A stretch of DNA of 24,972 nucleotides from JAAYZK01 sp964535025 (GTDB lineage: Bacteria; Planctomycetota; Phycisphaerae; SM23-33; FEN-1343): assembly GCA_964535025.1 (NCBI GenBank), contig CAZHRW010000292.1, positions 1 through 24,972 on the forward strand, given 5' to 3'. Positions 7,668-14,985 of the stretch are shown piece by piece. The translations under genes were made by a program, and so were the position numbers. Each line of letters starts with the position of its first letter. Position 1 is the stretch's first letter. The notes under the pieces were generated by a model. That model saw only the letters and a program-made list of their open reading frames with translations. It was not told where the DNA came from and did not search any database.

Positions 7668-10600
7668 ATGGGGACTCGTTCGGAATGTCTTGACACAGCT
7701 CTTGCCGGCGCCCGCCGCGTCCTTCCCGCGATGGAGACCTTGGAAACGCGGCTCCTCCTGTCCGGCACCGCCTACCTCGTGGACAGCCTGGCCGACACCG
7801 TCGCCGCCGACGGCGTCGTGACGCTGCGCGAGGCGATTGAAGCGGCCAACACGAACACGGCCGTGACGGCCGACGTTCCGGCCGGCAACGACGCCGAGAC
7901 AGACACCATCACCTTCGACCAGGCCGCCTTGTCGGCCGACGCCGGCGTCGCCCTTGGCGAGCCGCTGAGGATCACGCTGGACGGCAAGGCGCTGGAGATC
8001 ACGGGCGACCTGTGCCTTGAAGGGCTGGGCTCGGACGTGCTGACGGTGGATGCCGACGGCAGGAGCAGGGCGTTCGCTATCGCCGACCCCGGGATCAATA
8101 TTGAGATGAGCGGCCTGGTCGTTGCGGGAGGGGCTGCGGATCTCGGAGGCGGGATCCTCAACCACGGGGCGCTGGCGTTGACCAACGTGATCGTCTCGGA
8201 CAACAGGGCCGCCGACAGCGGAGGCGGCCTTCTCAACAGGGGGCGGCTGGCGCTGACGGCATCGGTGGTGACTGGCAACGCGGTATCCTCAGAATACTGG
8301 GGATGGGGAGGGGGAATCTGCAATTGGGGCACCTTGATCGTGGCCGATTCGGAAGTGTCCGATAACGCTGTCGTACATCAGGGGGGCGGGATCTACAACC
8401 GAGGCGCCCTGACGCTGCTCGACTCCACCGTGGCGGGGAATCGCGCTGTCGGACGCCAGCCCCGCGGCGATGGCGCGTACGGGGGAGGCCTCTTCAACGA
8501 CTCCGGAACGGCAACGGTCGTCGGGTCGATCATCACGGGCAACTCATCGGCAGCCAGCGGGGCGGGGTTCGTCGATTTCGGCGGGTCTTCCACGTTGACC
8601 AACTCCGTCGTGAGCGCCAATCATGCCGCCGACGGCGGCGGCGGCATCGCTGTCTTCGGCGGAAGCGTGACGGTGACGAACTCAACCGTGGCGGGCAACT
8701 CGGCCGACGAAGGCGGCGGAGTCGTCGCCCACTACGGCAGCACCGTCCTGAACAACACCCTCGTGGCCTTCAACGGCAGAGGCGCCGGCCCCGACGTCTC
8801 CGGGCCGGTCACCAGCCACAACAGCCTGCTGGGTATCGATCCCGGCTTCGTCCGCGCTCCCTCGGCCGGACCGGACGGTCTGTGGGGCACGGACGACGAC
8901 GATGCCGGCGACCTCCACCTGCACTCGATGAGCCTGGCGGTCAGCCTGGGCGATACGGACCTTGCCGTGGACGAGAACGGGACGCCCTTGGCCAAGGATA
9001 TCGACGGACGGCCGCGCGTCGCCGATGGGCGCGTCGACATCGGGGCCTATGAGTGGCAAGGCGGGCGGGCGGCGTTCCTGGACACGCCTTCGCCGCTGAT
9101 CACCACACGAGAGGATGTGGCGGACTTCGCCGATGGGAAGATCTCCCTTCGCGAGGCTTGTCTCTACGGCAGCCTGCTGGGCGAGACGGTGACCGTCGCG
9201 CCTGGGCTGGGGTTCCCGCTGGTGTCGCTTGAACGGGGGCCGCTGCGGTTCTACCAGGACGTCTCGATCGACGCGACGTCCGTGGGCGGCATGATTATCG
9301 ATGCCGCAGGTCAGGGGCCCGCCATGAAGGTTGAAGGCAAGGCTACGGTCTGTCTGACCGGCCTGACGCTGACGGGGGGCAGCGATGCGGGACTCTACAA
9401 CAGGTTCGGCGACGTCACGTTGATCGATTCGACGGTTGCAGGGAACCGGGGCGGGGGAATCCGCAATCATGAGGGCACTTTGAGCGTGCTGTCGTCAACG
9501 GTGATGCACAATACCGGCGCCCATTCGGGCGGGGGGATCTACAGCGGCGACGGAGAGTTGAGGATCCTCGATTCCATCATCTCTCACAACACCGCCCAAG
9601 AAGGGGGAGGATTCGCAAACTCTCACGGAAATGCCACGGTGATCAACTCCAGGATCTCCGCGAACCAGGCGGCAGGCTCCGGGGGAATCTGCAACCAAGA
9701 CCACGGAACGGTGCTGCTCGTGGATTCGATCGTGTCGGACAATGAGGCGGCAGAGTACTTCGGCGGGGGAATCAGCAACTGGCAGGGCTGCTCGTTTGTG
9801 ATGATCGGATCCACCGTGTCTGGCAACCGCAGTCGAGACGGAGGCGGGGGCATTTGGCACCCTCACGGCGAGATGACACTGCAGAACTGCCAGGTTCTCC
9901 ATAACGTCGTCTGGAGCCTCGACGCCGACATGGGAGCAGGAGGAGGAATCCTGACGGCATCTGCTTCGCTGACGCTGGTGAACACAGCCGTGTCGGCCAA
10001 CAGCTCTCCGGGCCATGGGGGAGGCATCTGCCGCCTCGACACGAGCAGCGGCAATATCACCCTGACCCATTCGACGATCTCGGGCAACTGGGCGGGCTCT
10101 GGCGGCGGCGGGATCTACAACGGCGGAGAGGCGATCGTCCTGAACAACACCCTCGTCGCCTTGAATCAAGCCCCCGATGCCGCGGAGATCCGCGGACCTG
10201 TCCAGAACAACAGCAGCCTGATCGGCGTCGATCCCGGGTTCGTCCGCGACCCCTCCCCCGGCCCCGACGCAACGTGGGGGACGGCCGACGACGATGGGGG
10301 CGATCTGCGCCTCAGGCCAGGCAGTGTCGTGATCGATGCGGGTGACCCCGCACTGGCCGTGGACGCCGACGGCAAGCCCCTGATGCAGGATCTTGCCGGC
10401 AACGCGCGGCTCGTCAACGCGGCCGTGGACATCGGCGCCTATGAGTTCGAGCATCGGTTCGGCGACGCCAACGACGACGGTGATGTGGACCTGGTGGACT
10501 TCGCCTTGTTCAAGAAGCACTTCGGCACGTCCGACGCCGACTGGGCCAAAGGCGACTTCGACGGCAACGGGGCCGTCAACCTCGACGACTTCGCCATCCT

Positions 10601-10850
10601 CAAGCAGAACTTCTCACCGACAGCAGCCCCGGGTGGCACTCTCGCCGTGGCGGTCGCTTGCGAGGATGGTGGCGAGGAGCACCTCACGGCTCGGCCAATG
10701 GATGAACGAGTGCGGCAAGGAGTCACGAGGCGTGCCCGCCGTCGATCGGGAATTCCCGCCCGTCATCGGACACCAGCCGTTCTGAACCAGACGCTCGTGG
10801 AAGCGATCGCCAAGGGCCACCACTGGCAGCAGCAACTCGAATCCGGCTAG
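7668..10850 (+). CDS. LEPR-XLL-like exported beta-helix protein with dockerin
   Basis: This is a 1060-residue extracellular or surface protein. Residues 25-32, LETRLLLS, are a variant of the planctomycete LEPR-XLL N-terminal motif. Two similar modules follow, at about 34-460 and 462-927. Each opens with an LREA motif (VTLREAIEAANTN; ISLREACLYG) and continues with Pmp-like beta-helix turns rich in SGN and GGGI. Each ends with a choice-of-anchor-type stretch (IDPGFVR, then GTDDDD or GTADDD) and VDIGAYE. A type I dockerin follows at about 930-985, with two calcium-loop repeats (DANDDGDVDLVDF and DFDGNGAVNLDDF). In cellulosomal systems dockerins bind cohesins; here the partner is unknown. The ATG at 7668 is supported by AAGGAG at 7654-7659, 8 bp upstream. 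The 75-residue tail after the dockerin is basic and does not look like the rest. Confidence 0.88.
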   Translation: MGTRSECLDTALAGARRVLPAMETLETRLLLSGTAYLVDSLADTVAADGVVTLREAIEAANTNTAVTADVPAGNDAETDTITFDQAALSADAGVALGEPLRITLDGKALEITGDLCLEGLGSDVLTVDADGRSRAFAIADPGINIEMSGLVVAGGAADLGGGILNHGALALTNVIVSDNRAADSGGGLLNRGRLALTASVVTGNAVSSEYWGWGGGICNWGTLIVADSEVSDNAVVHQGGGIYNRGALTLLDSTVAGNRAVGRQPRGDGAYGGGLFNDSGTATVVGSIITGNSSAASGAGFVDFGGSSTLTNSVVSANHAADGGGGIAVFGGSVTVTNSTVAGNSADEGGGVVAHYGSTVLNNTLVAFNGRGAGPDVSGPVTSHNSLLGIDPGFVRAPSAGPDGLWGTDDDDAGDLHLHSMSLAVSLGDTDLAVDENGTPLAKDIDGRPRVADGRVDIGAYEWQGGRAAFLDTPSPLITTREDVADFADGKISLREACLYGSLLGETVTVAPGLGFPLVSLERGPLRFYQDVSIDATSVGGMIIDAAGQGPAMKVEGKATVCLTGLTLTGGSDAGLYNRFGDVTLIDSTVAGNRGGGIRNHEGTLSVLSSTVMHNTGAHSGGGIYSGDGELRILDSIISHNTAQEGGGFANSHGNATVINSRISANQAAGSGGICNQDHGTVLLVDSIVSDNEAAEYFGGGISNWQGCSFVMIGSTVSGNRSRDGGGGIWHPHGEMTLQNCQVLHNVVWSLDADMGAGGGILTASASLTLVNTAVSANSSPGHGGGICRLDTSSGNITLTHSTISGNWAGSGGGGIYNGGEAIVLNNTLVALNQAPDAAEIRGPVQNNSSLIGVDPGFVRDPSPGPDATWGTADDDGGDLRLRPGSVVIDAGDPALAVDADGKPLMQDLAGNARLVNAAVDIGAYEFEHRFGDANDDGDVDLVDFALFKKHFGTSDADWAKGDFDGNGAVNLDDFAILKQNFSPTAAPGGTLAVAVACEDGGEEHLTARPMDERVRQGVTRRARRRSGIPARHRTPAVLNQTLVEAIAKGHHWQQQLESG

Positions 10851-11110
10851 CACGCGAAGGCAGGCGCCGCCAAGAACAGACGCGAACATGAATGACCGCG
10901 CGACATCCAGAACACGATGGCTGTTCCGGGTTTCTCGCGGGTTTCTCCGGTTGGGACACCGCGAACTGCCTGACTCCTGGAGACAAGCATGGAGACGGGG
11001 ACGTCGTACACGTTTCCTGTGCGTCAAGATTGCCGCGGCGGGGTGAGATGTCCGCGGATGGATTGCCTGTCGGGGTCGGTGGTCCCTGCGTGGATCGGCG
11101 GGTGGATCGT

Positions 11111-11128
11111 CCCCGCTTGACAGCGGGG
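11111..11128. other. GC-rich hairpin
   Basis: CCCCGCT and AGCGGGG form a perfect 7-bp stem with a TGAC loop, 260 bp after the beta-helix gene. There is no T-tract on either side, so it is not a standard intrinsic terminator. It might be part of a dispersed repeat. Confidence 0.35.
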
Positions 11129-11274
11129 GCTTCCGCCCGGTGCGGTGCGGATGGCCCGGCGCCGTCGTTGCGGCGACGTTGTGTCCATTTGCCCGGCGTC
11201 GCCGGCCCTTCGCGTGGTGGCGTGGCTTTCTGATATGCGCCCCCCGCGGCCTGCCCTGTCGTTGTTGTTTCTCC

Positions 11275-11301
11275 CTTTGTGTCCTCTGTGAACTCTGTGG
11301 C
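11275..11301. repeat. Three tandem 9-bp microrepeats
   Basis: CTTTGTGTC, CTCTGTGAA and CTCTGTGGC follow each other with an exact 9-bp period. A related CTTTGTGCC word lies at about 11336. From memory, similar CACAGAGGACACAAAGG wording (reverse strand) recurs in intergenic DNA of planctomycetes, cyanobacteria and other bacteria. Its role is unknown to me. Confidence 0.5.
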
Positions 11302-11397
11302 TAGCGCTGGGTCGTTGCTGTCCTTGCCGTTCCGCCTTTGTGCCCTTCCGCCTTCGCCTGGAGGCTATGGTGTGACGAGTCGTGGCAACCTCCGCCG

Positions 11398-11550
11398 TCA
11401 CCACCCCGATGCCCCCTGAGACGAGGAAAATGAAGAGATCGCGATTTTGTTAACCGCTGAATGAATATTGTGAAGACCTCGTATCACTTTATTGCAGCCC
11501 GGCTTCATTTTATGCGCCTCAAGCCTTCTGTTATTGAGCAGTCCATTCAT
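11398..11550 (-). CDS. Possible 50-residue small protein
   Basis: An ATG at 11550 has GGAG (complement of 11557-11560) 6 bp upstream, which is good spacing. The frame runs 50 codons to a stop at 11398. The product is basic (start MNGLLNNRRLEAHKMK, then GLHNIHSAVNKIAI) with no recognised motif. The DNA is part of the AT-rich repeat patch, and the same repeat words appear outside the frame. The reading frame may therefore be a by-product of the repeat. I would not rely on it. Confidence 0.15.
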   Translation of the reverse strand: MNGLLNNRRLEAHKMKPGCNKVIRGLHNIHSAVNKIAISSFSSSQGASGW

Positions 11551-11768
11551 TTTCTTCTCCCGCCCCCCGGACGGCCGCGCGGGGCCCGAAAAGGGGCCAT
11601 CTCCTGTCCCCGATTGTTCGCGCCTTTTCGGCCCGCGCGACATTCTCATTCGGATTATTCGGGTTTTATGCCGTTAAGCTGGGTAAGCTGCGGGGTCTGC
11701 GGCGTCTGGCGTCGAAGACAATGACACGATCACTTAACAAAATGAACGAATCGCTTAACATTATGAAG
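11444..11768. repeat. AT-rich patch with inverted and direct TTAACAAAAT/ATGAA repeats
   Basis: ATTTTGTTAA at 11444-11453 is the exact inverse of TTAACAAAAT at 11734-11743. On the + strand CACTTAACAAAATGAACG (11731-11748) is repeated 21 bp later as CGCTTAACATTATGAAGCG (11752-11770). The reverse strand of 11524-11553 matches 11739-11768 at 19 of 30 positions. The patch stands out in base composition from its surroundings. It may be a small non-coding mobile or dispersed element; no terminal inverted repeats with target duplication were identified. Confidence 0.4.
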
Positions 11769-11870
11769 CGTGCCTTCACTTTCATTCGGGGACGGGATAG
11801 GAGTACGCGACAGCTTGCCGTCTGTTGCAGCCGCGGCGTCGTAACCCTTTGTCAAAGCTCAGCCGGACCC

Positions 11871-11909
11871 CCGGCAAAACGGCATCCAAGACGGCATCCC
11901 TTTTGCCCG
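11871..11909. repeat. Inverted repeat enclosing a direct repeat
   Basis: The arms CCGGCAAAA (11871-11879) and TTTTGCCCG (11901-11909) pair with one mismatch. Between them CGGCATCC occurs twice, at 11880-11887 and 11892-11899. The structure lies just beyond the terminator-like hairpin of the large operon. Confidence 0.4.
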
Positions 11910-11936
11910 AAAAATGAAAACTCGCGCGATTCGCGC
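11910..11936 (-). terminator. Likely intrinsic terminator of the seven-gene operon
   Basis: Reading the - strand, a GCGCG-AAT-CGCGC hairpin begins 32 bp after the last stop codon. It is followed by GAGTTTTCATTTTT. The stem is only 5 bp but all G/C, and the T-rich tail is interrupted. It is the only hairpin with a T-tail near the operon end. Confidence 0.45.
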
Positions 11937-11968
11937 CGAGGTTCTTGCCGACAGCCGCGCGGGGCAGG

Positions 11969-12706
11969 TCAGCGGCCGAGGTGATCGGCTTCCATGTCTT
12001 CGATGCGGAATTCCTCGCCGGTGGAGATCCGGTCGAGCTCGCCATCGCGGATCCAGCAGACGCGGTCGGACGAGCCGAGCATCTTGACGTCGTGGGTGGC
12101 GCAGACGACGGTGACGCCTTCGGCGGCGTTGAGTTCCTTCAGCAGGCCGATCACCTCGCTGCCGGTGGTGGTGTCGAGGTTGCCGGTGGGTTCGTCGGCG
12201 AGGATGACGGTGGGCGTGTTGGCCAGGGCGCGGGCGATGGCGACCCGCTGCTGCTGGCCGCCGGACAGCTCGTAGGGCTTGTGGTGGAGGCGGTGGCCGA
12301 GCCCGACGCGTTCGAGGATGGCCGTCGCACGCCGCTCGGCCTCGTGGGGCTCGGCGCCCTGGAAGGTCATCGGCAGCATGACGTTCTGCAGGGCGGTCAT
12401 CACGTCGATGAGGTTGAACGTCTGGAAGATGTAGCCGATCTTGTTGCAGCGGAACCATGCCTGCTTGCTCTCGGAGAGGTCGAAGATCGACTCGCCCTCG
12501 AAGATCACCCGCCCGCCGGTGGGCTTGTCCAGGGCGCCGACCTGGTTGAACAGCGTGCTCTTGCCCGAGCCGCTGGGGCCCATGATCGAGAGGAACTCGC
12601 CGCGGTAGATGTCCAGCGTGATGCCGCGCAGGGCCCACACCTCCTCGCCGATGAGGTGGTAGCACTTGGTGACTTCCTCGGCCCGGATGATGACGTCGTC
12701 GCTCAC
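11969..12706 (-). CDS. ABC transporter ATPase, LolD/MacB type (second of operon)
   Basis: This is a 245-residue cytoplasmic ATPase that powers an FtsX-type permease. Visible motifs are Walker A GPSGSGKS (43-50), Q-loop FQTFNL, signature LSGGQQQR (from 147), Walker B VILADEP (167-173), D-loop residues GNLD, and the switch His205 in CATHD. The layout and the KPTGG segment match the LolD/MacB/FtsE group, which drives mechanical work in the envelope rather than classical import. The start is GTG at 12706. It overlaps the stop of the PqqD-like gene (GTGA) and has GAGGAG 8 bp upstream. It is the last gene of the operon. It is clearly similar to the other ATPase two genes earlier, so the pair may form a heterodimer or each may serve one of the two FtsX permeases. 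Confidence 0.93.
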   Translation of the reverse strand: MSDDVIIRAEEVTKCYHLIGEEVWALRGITLDIYRGEFLSIMGPSGSGKSTLFNQVGALDKPTGGRVIFEGESIFDLSESKQAWFRCNKIGYIFQTFNLIDVMTALQNVMLPMTFQGAEPHEAERRATAILERVGLGHRLHHKPYELSGGQQQRVAIARALANTPTVILADEPTGNLDTTTGSEVIGLLKELNAAEGVTVVCATHDVKMLGSSDRVCWIRDGELDRISTGEEFRIEDMEADHLGR

Positions 12707-13119
12707 GGGACCTTCTCCTCGGCCGGCATGGGGACCTTCAGGTAGATCAGGTGGCGGGCCATCAGCAGCTTGACGAACAGGATCACGGCCCGCCGGGCCT
12801 CGTCCTCGGCGCCGTCCAGGGTCGCGGCCATGTCGGCGGCGATCGAGCGCAGCGTCCGCCGTCCGTCCATCAGCCGCCAGAACAGCGTGCCCTGCTCATC
12901 GAGGGTAACCCGCACCTCGTGGCGATACCTCAGCAGCCGCGCCACGCGGCGGTAGATCCGCCCGGTGGGCTGGAACCGCCGCCGCAGGTGCAGGCGGTCG
13001 GCGCTGTCGGCGCGGGCCTCGACGTCCGGCTCGGCGGCGGGCACGACGTCCAGGGGGTTGCCGATCCCCACCTGGCCGAGGTGCTTGATCTTCCGTCGCT
13101 TGCCGCTCAGCAGGCCCAT
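12703..13119 (-). CDS. PqqD-like protein
   Basis: This is a 138-residue soluble protein. Residues about 66-128 match the PqqD pattern: a beta-rich start (HEVRVTLDEQGTLFWRLMDG) then RTLRSIAADMA and a helix ending in LIYLKV. PqqD folds are the prototype RiPP recognition element: winged-helix-like modules that bind leader peptides and hand them to modifying enzymes. The first 65 residues are basic, suit no known domain, and may contact the ATPases or membrane. The gene sits between the two ABC ATPases. Its ATG at 13119 overlaps the preceding stop (TGATG), with GAGGAG 8 bp upstream. No PQQ synthesis genes, precursor peptide or radical SAM gene lie in the operon, so a role as adaptor of the transporter is inferred, not shown. 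Confidence 0.7.
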   Translation of the reverse strand: MGLLSGKRRKIKHLGQVGIGNPLDVVPAAEPDVEARADSADRLHLRRRFQPTGRIYRRVARLLRYRHEVRVTLDEQGTLFWRLMDGRRTLRSIAADMAATLDGAEDEARRAVILFVKLLMARHLIYLKVPMPAEEKVP

Positions 13120-13895
13120 CAGTGGAACTCCTCGGCGCTGAAGTCGATCTCGTCGGGGGCGGCGGCCTTGATGATTCGCCCGTCCTCGATCCAAAGGATC
13201 CGGTCGCTTCGCTTGAGCATCTTCAGATCGTGCGTGGCCGAGACCACCGTCACGCCCAGTTCGTCGCGGAGCTTGGCCAGCAGGTCGATCATCTCCTCGC
13301 CGGTGTGCTGGTCGAGGTTGGCGGTCGGCTCGTCGGCCAGGACGATATCGGGGCTGTTGGCCAGGGCCCGGGCGAACGCGCAGCGCTGCTGCTGGCCGCC
13401 GGACAGCTCGGCGGGCTTGTGCAGCGGGCGGTGGCCCAGGCCGACCAGCTTGAGGATGTACATGGCCTTGTCCCGCGCCGCCTCGGCGTCGAGGCCGGCG
13501 AACGCCATGGGGAGCATGACGTTTTCCAGGGTGGTCATGACGCGGATGAGGTTGTAGGTCTGGAAGATGTAGCCGATCTTGCGGCAGCGCAGCCAGGCCA
13601 GTTCGTTGGCGTCGAGTTGGGCGATGTCGACCTGGTCGATGTACACCTTGCCGGCGGTCGGTTTGCCCAGCCCGCCGATCATGTTGAACAGGGTGGTCTT
13701 GCCCGAGCCGCTGGGGCCCATGATCGAGAGGTATTCGCCCTCGATGACGTCCACGGTCGCCCCGCGCAGGGCGTGGGTGACGGTGGTGCCCATGCGGTAG
13801 CTCTTCTCGACGTCGACGGCGCGGACGACGTACCGTCGCTCGGCCTGGTCGGGCGGATCGAACAGCTCGTTCAGTTTGTCGCGTTGAACCTGCAT
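13119..13895 (-). CDS. ABC transporter ATPase, LolD/MacB type (first of operon)
   Basis: This is a 258-residue ATPase with Walker A GPSGSGKT (60-67), Q-loop FQTYNL, signature LSGGQQQR (from 164), Walker B IVLADEP (184-190), and switch His222 in SATHD. A 22-residue N-terminal extension (MQVQRDKLNELFDPP...) is absent from the sister ATPase. Residues 40 onward (VTHALRGATVDV) are typical of the LolD/MacB/FtsE family, which couples ATP hydrolysis to movement of FtsX-type permeases. The ATG lies one base after the TAG of the FtsX permease gene (TAGCATG), so translation is probably coupled; the nearest GAGG is too far for a strong independent start. The gene runs into the PqqD-like gene by a one-base overlap. 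Confidence 0.93.
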   Translation of the reverse strand: MQVQRDKLNELFDPPDQAERRYVVRAVDVEKSYRMGTTVTHALRGATVDVIEGEYLSIMGPSGSGKTTLFNMIGGLGKPTAGKVYIDQVDIAQLDANELAWLRCRKIGYIFQTYNLIRVMTTLENVMLPMAFAGLDAEAARDKAMYILKLVGLGHRPLHKPAELSGGQQQRCAFARALANSPDIVLADEPTANLDQHTGEEMIDLLAKLRDELGVTVVSATHDLKMLKRSDRILWIEDGRIIKAAAPDEIDFSAEEFH

Positions 13896-13896
13896 G

Positions 13897-14928
13897 CTAG
13901 ATGTTCGACCTCAAGGCGTCGGCGGGCGCCATGTTCGACGCGAAGTGCGCCGGATAGATGGCCGCCAGCACCGCCAGGGCCAGTCCCACGGCGACGCTGA
14001 TCAGGAAATACAGCCCCAGCAGCCCCCAGGCCGTGCCCGACAGAACCATCGCCGGGCCGTACGTGAGGCTGTACGCCGAGGCTGAAAACACAGCGCCGAA
14101 CAGCGCGCCGCCCACGGCGCCGGCCACGCCGATCAGGCTCGACTCGATCAGGAACACCCGCTGGATGAACGACCCCAGGGCCCCCAGGCACTTCATGGTG
14201 CCGATCTCGCGGAAGCGCTCGGTGACGGACATGAGCATCGCGTTGGCGATCCCGATCACCGTCACCAGCAGGGCGACGGTGACGATCCACCCGGTGCGGA
14301 AGCGGTCGCGCCGCCCCTGGCGGGCGGCCTCGGCGGCCTGCTCGGCGGTCAGGTCCCACCGCAGGGTCGCCACCGGCCGCGGGGGGGCCGCCTCGGCGAG
14401 GGTCTTGCGCGTCGACGTCAGCGGCACGCCGCGATCGCTCAGGTCGCTCGGCCAGGTCCACGCGTCGGCGGGCGGCTCGCCCATCACGATCAGCCCGATC
14501 GCGCCCTCGGTCACCTCGGCCGGCGCGGCGCGTTCGACGTCGACCTCGGCCGGCGGCGTCACGGACGGCGTCAGCGGCGCCCAACGGAGGGTCTGGACGT
14601 CGTTGGCATGCAGCCGCTTCAGCAGACGCGCCTCCACCTCATTGAGCGGGCCGACCTGCGCGATCGCGATCGTCCGGCCGGTCACCGGCCCGACCTCGTT
14701 GGCGAGCAGCCCCATCACCCGCCCCACGTCGTTGCGCAGCGTTTCCTCTTCCCGGACGCCCTCCTTGATGACCTGCCCGGTGAAGATCGACATCAGGAAC
14801 GCCACCCCCAGCGCCACGCCGCTCAACGTCACCAGCGACCGGCCGAACCGCACGCGGATGCCCTGGAGCACCACCTGCAGGGCGACCCGGTTGGGCAAGC
14901 GAACCTGATTGTGAATCTGTCTTTCCAT
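13897..14928 (-). CDS. FtsX/MacB-type ABC permease
   Basis: This 343-residue inner-membrane protein has four probable membrane helices: about 30-50 (SLVTLSGVALGVAFLMSI), 213-235, 255-285 and 300-330. A roughly 160-residue extracytoplasmic domain lies between the first and second. The segment after helix 2, MLMSVTERFREIGTMKCLGA, followed by FLIESSLIG, is the FtsX domain hallmark. The ending APADALRSNI is the usual short cytoplasmic tail. It should pair with one or both LolD-like ATPases encoded directly downstream. The ATG at 14928 has no clear ribosome binding site. The gene lies 57 bp after the OPT-like gene, the only gap in the operon, and that gap contains a hairpin at 14941-14963. The extracytoplasmic domain is not recognised further. 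Confidence 0.88.
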   Translation of the reverse strand: MERQIHNQVRLPNRVALQVVLQGIRVRFGRSLVTLSGVALGVAFLMSIFTGQVIKEGVREEETLRNDVGRVMGLLANEVGPVTGRTIAIAQVGPLNEVEARLLKRLHANDVQTLRWAPLTPSVTPPAEVDVERAAPAEVTEGAIGLIVMGEPPADAWTWPSDLSDRGVPLTSTRKTLAEAAPPRPVATLRWDLTAEQAAEAARQGRRDRFRTGWIVTVALLVTVIGIANAMLMSVTERFREIGTMKCLGALGSFIQRVFLIESSLIGVAGAVGGALFGAVFSASAYSLTYGPAMVLSGTAWGLLGLYFLISVAVGLALAVLAAIYPAHFASNMAPADALRSNI

Positions 14929-14940
14929 GTTTTGTTCGAT

Positions 14941-14963
14941 GGAACCACGCCTCGCGGAGTTCC
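14941..14963 (-). other. Hairpin in the only sizeable gap of the operon
   Basis: GGAAC and GTTCC arms enclose a CGC-GAG-GCG inner stem in the 57-bp gap before the FtsX permease start. It could stabilise or process the long message, or reduce expression of the downstream genes. No T-tract is present. Confidence 0.3.
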
Positions 14964-14985
14964 AAATCTCTCAGACGAGCCTCCG

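Larger units (their letters stand above)
10851..11968. other. 1.1-kb region without convincing genes
   Basis: It separates the beta-helix gene (+) from the end of the large - strand operon. The left part (10851-11400) is GC-rich, with a hairpin at 11111-11128 and a 9-bp tandem repeat at 11275-11301. The right part (11420-11780) has clearly lower GC patches with repeated TTAACA and ATGAA words in both orientations. An inverted/direct repeat cluster and a terminator-like hairpin follow near 11871-11936. Open frames here lack domain content and coding character. The region looks like a repeat-rich junction rather than genes. Confidence 0.5.

Noticed and set aside
10614..11027. 137-residue - strand open frame across the end of the beta-helix gene
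   Set aside because: It overlaps a well-supported gene and has no domain; composition is that of a shadow frame.
11024..11404. 126-residue - strand open frame in the gene-poor region
   Set aside because: Its Arg/Gly/His-rich translation includes the 9-bp microrepeat, as expected for repeat DNA rather than a protein.
13119..14928. A single MacB-type fusion of ATPase and permease
   Set aside because: The ATPase and permease are separate frames, with a stop, one base and a new ATG between them, so they are two proteins as in LolCDE or FtsEX.
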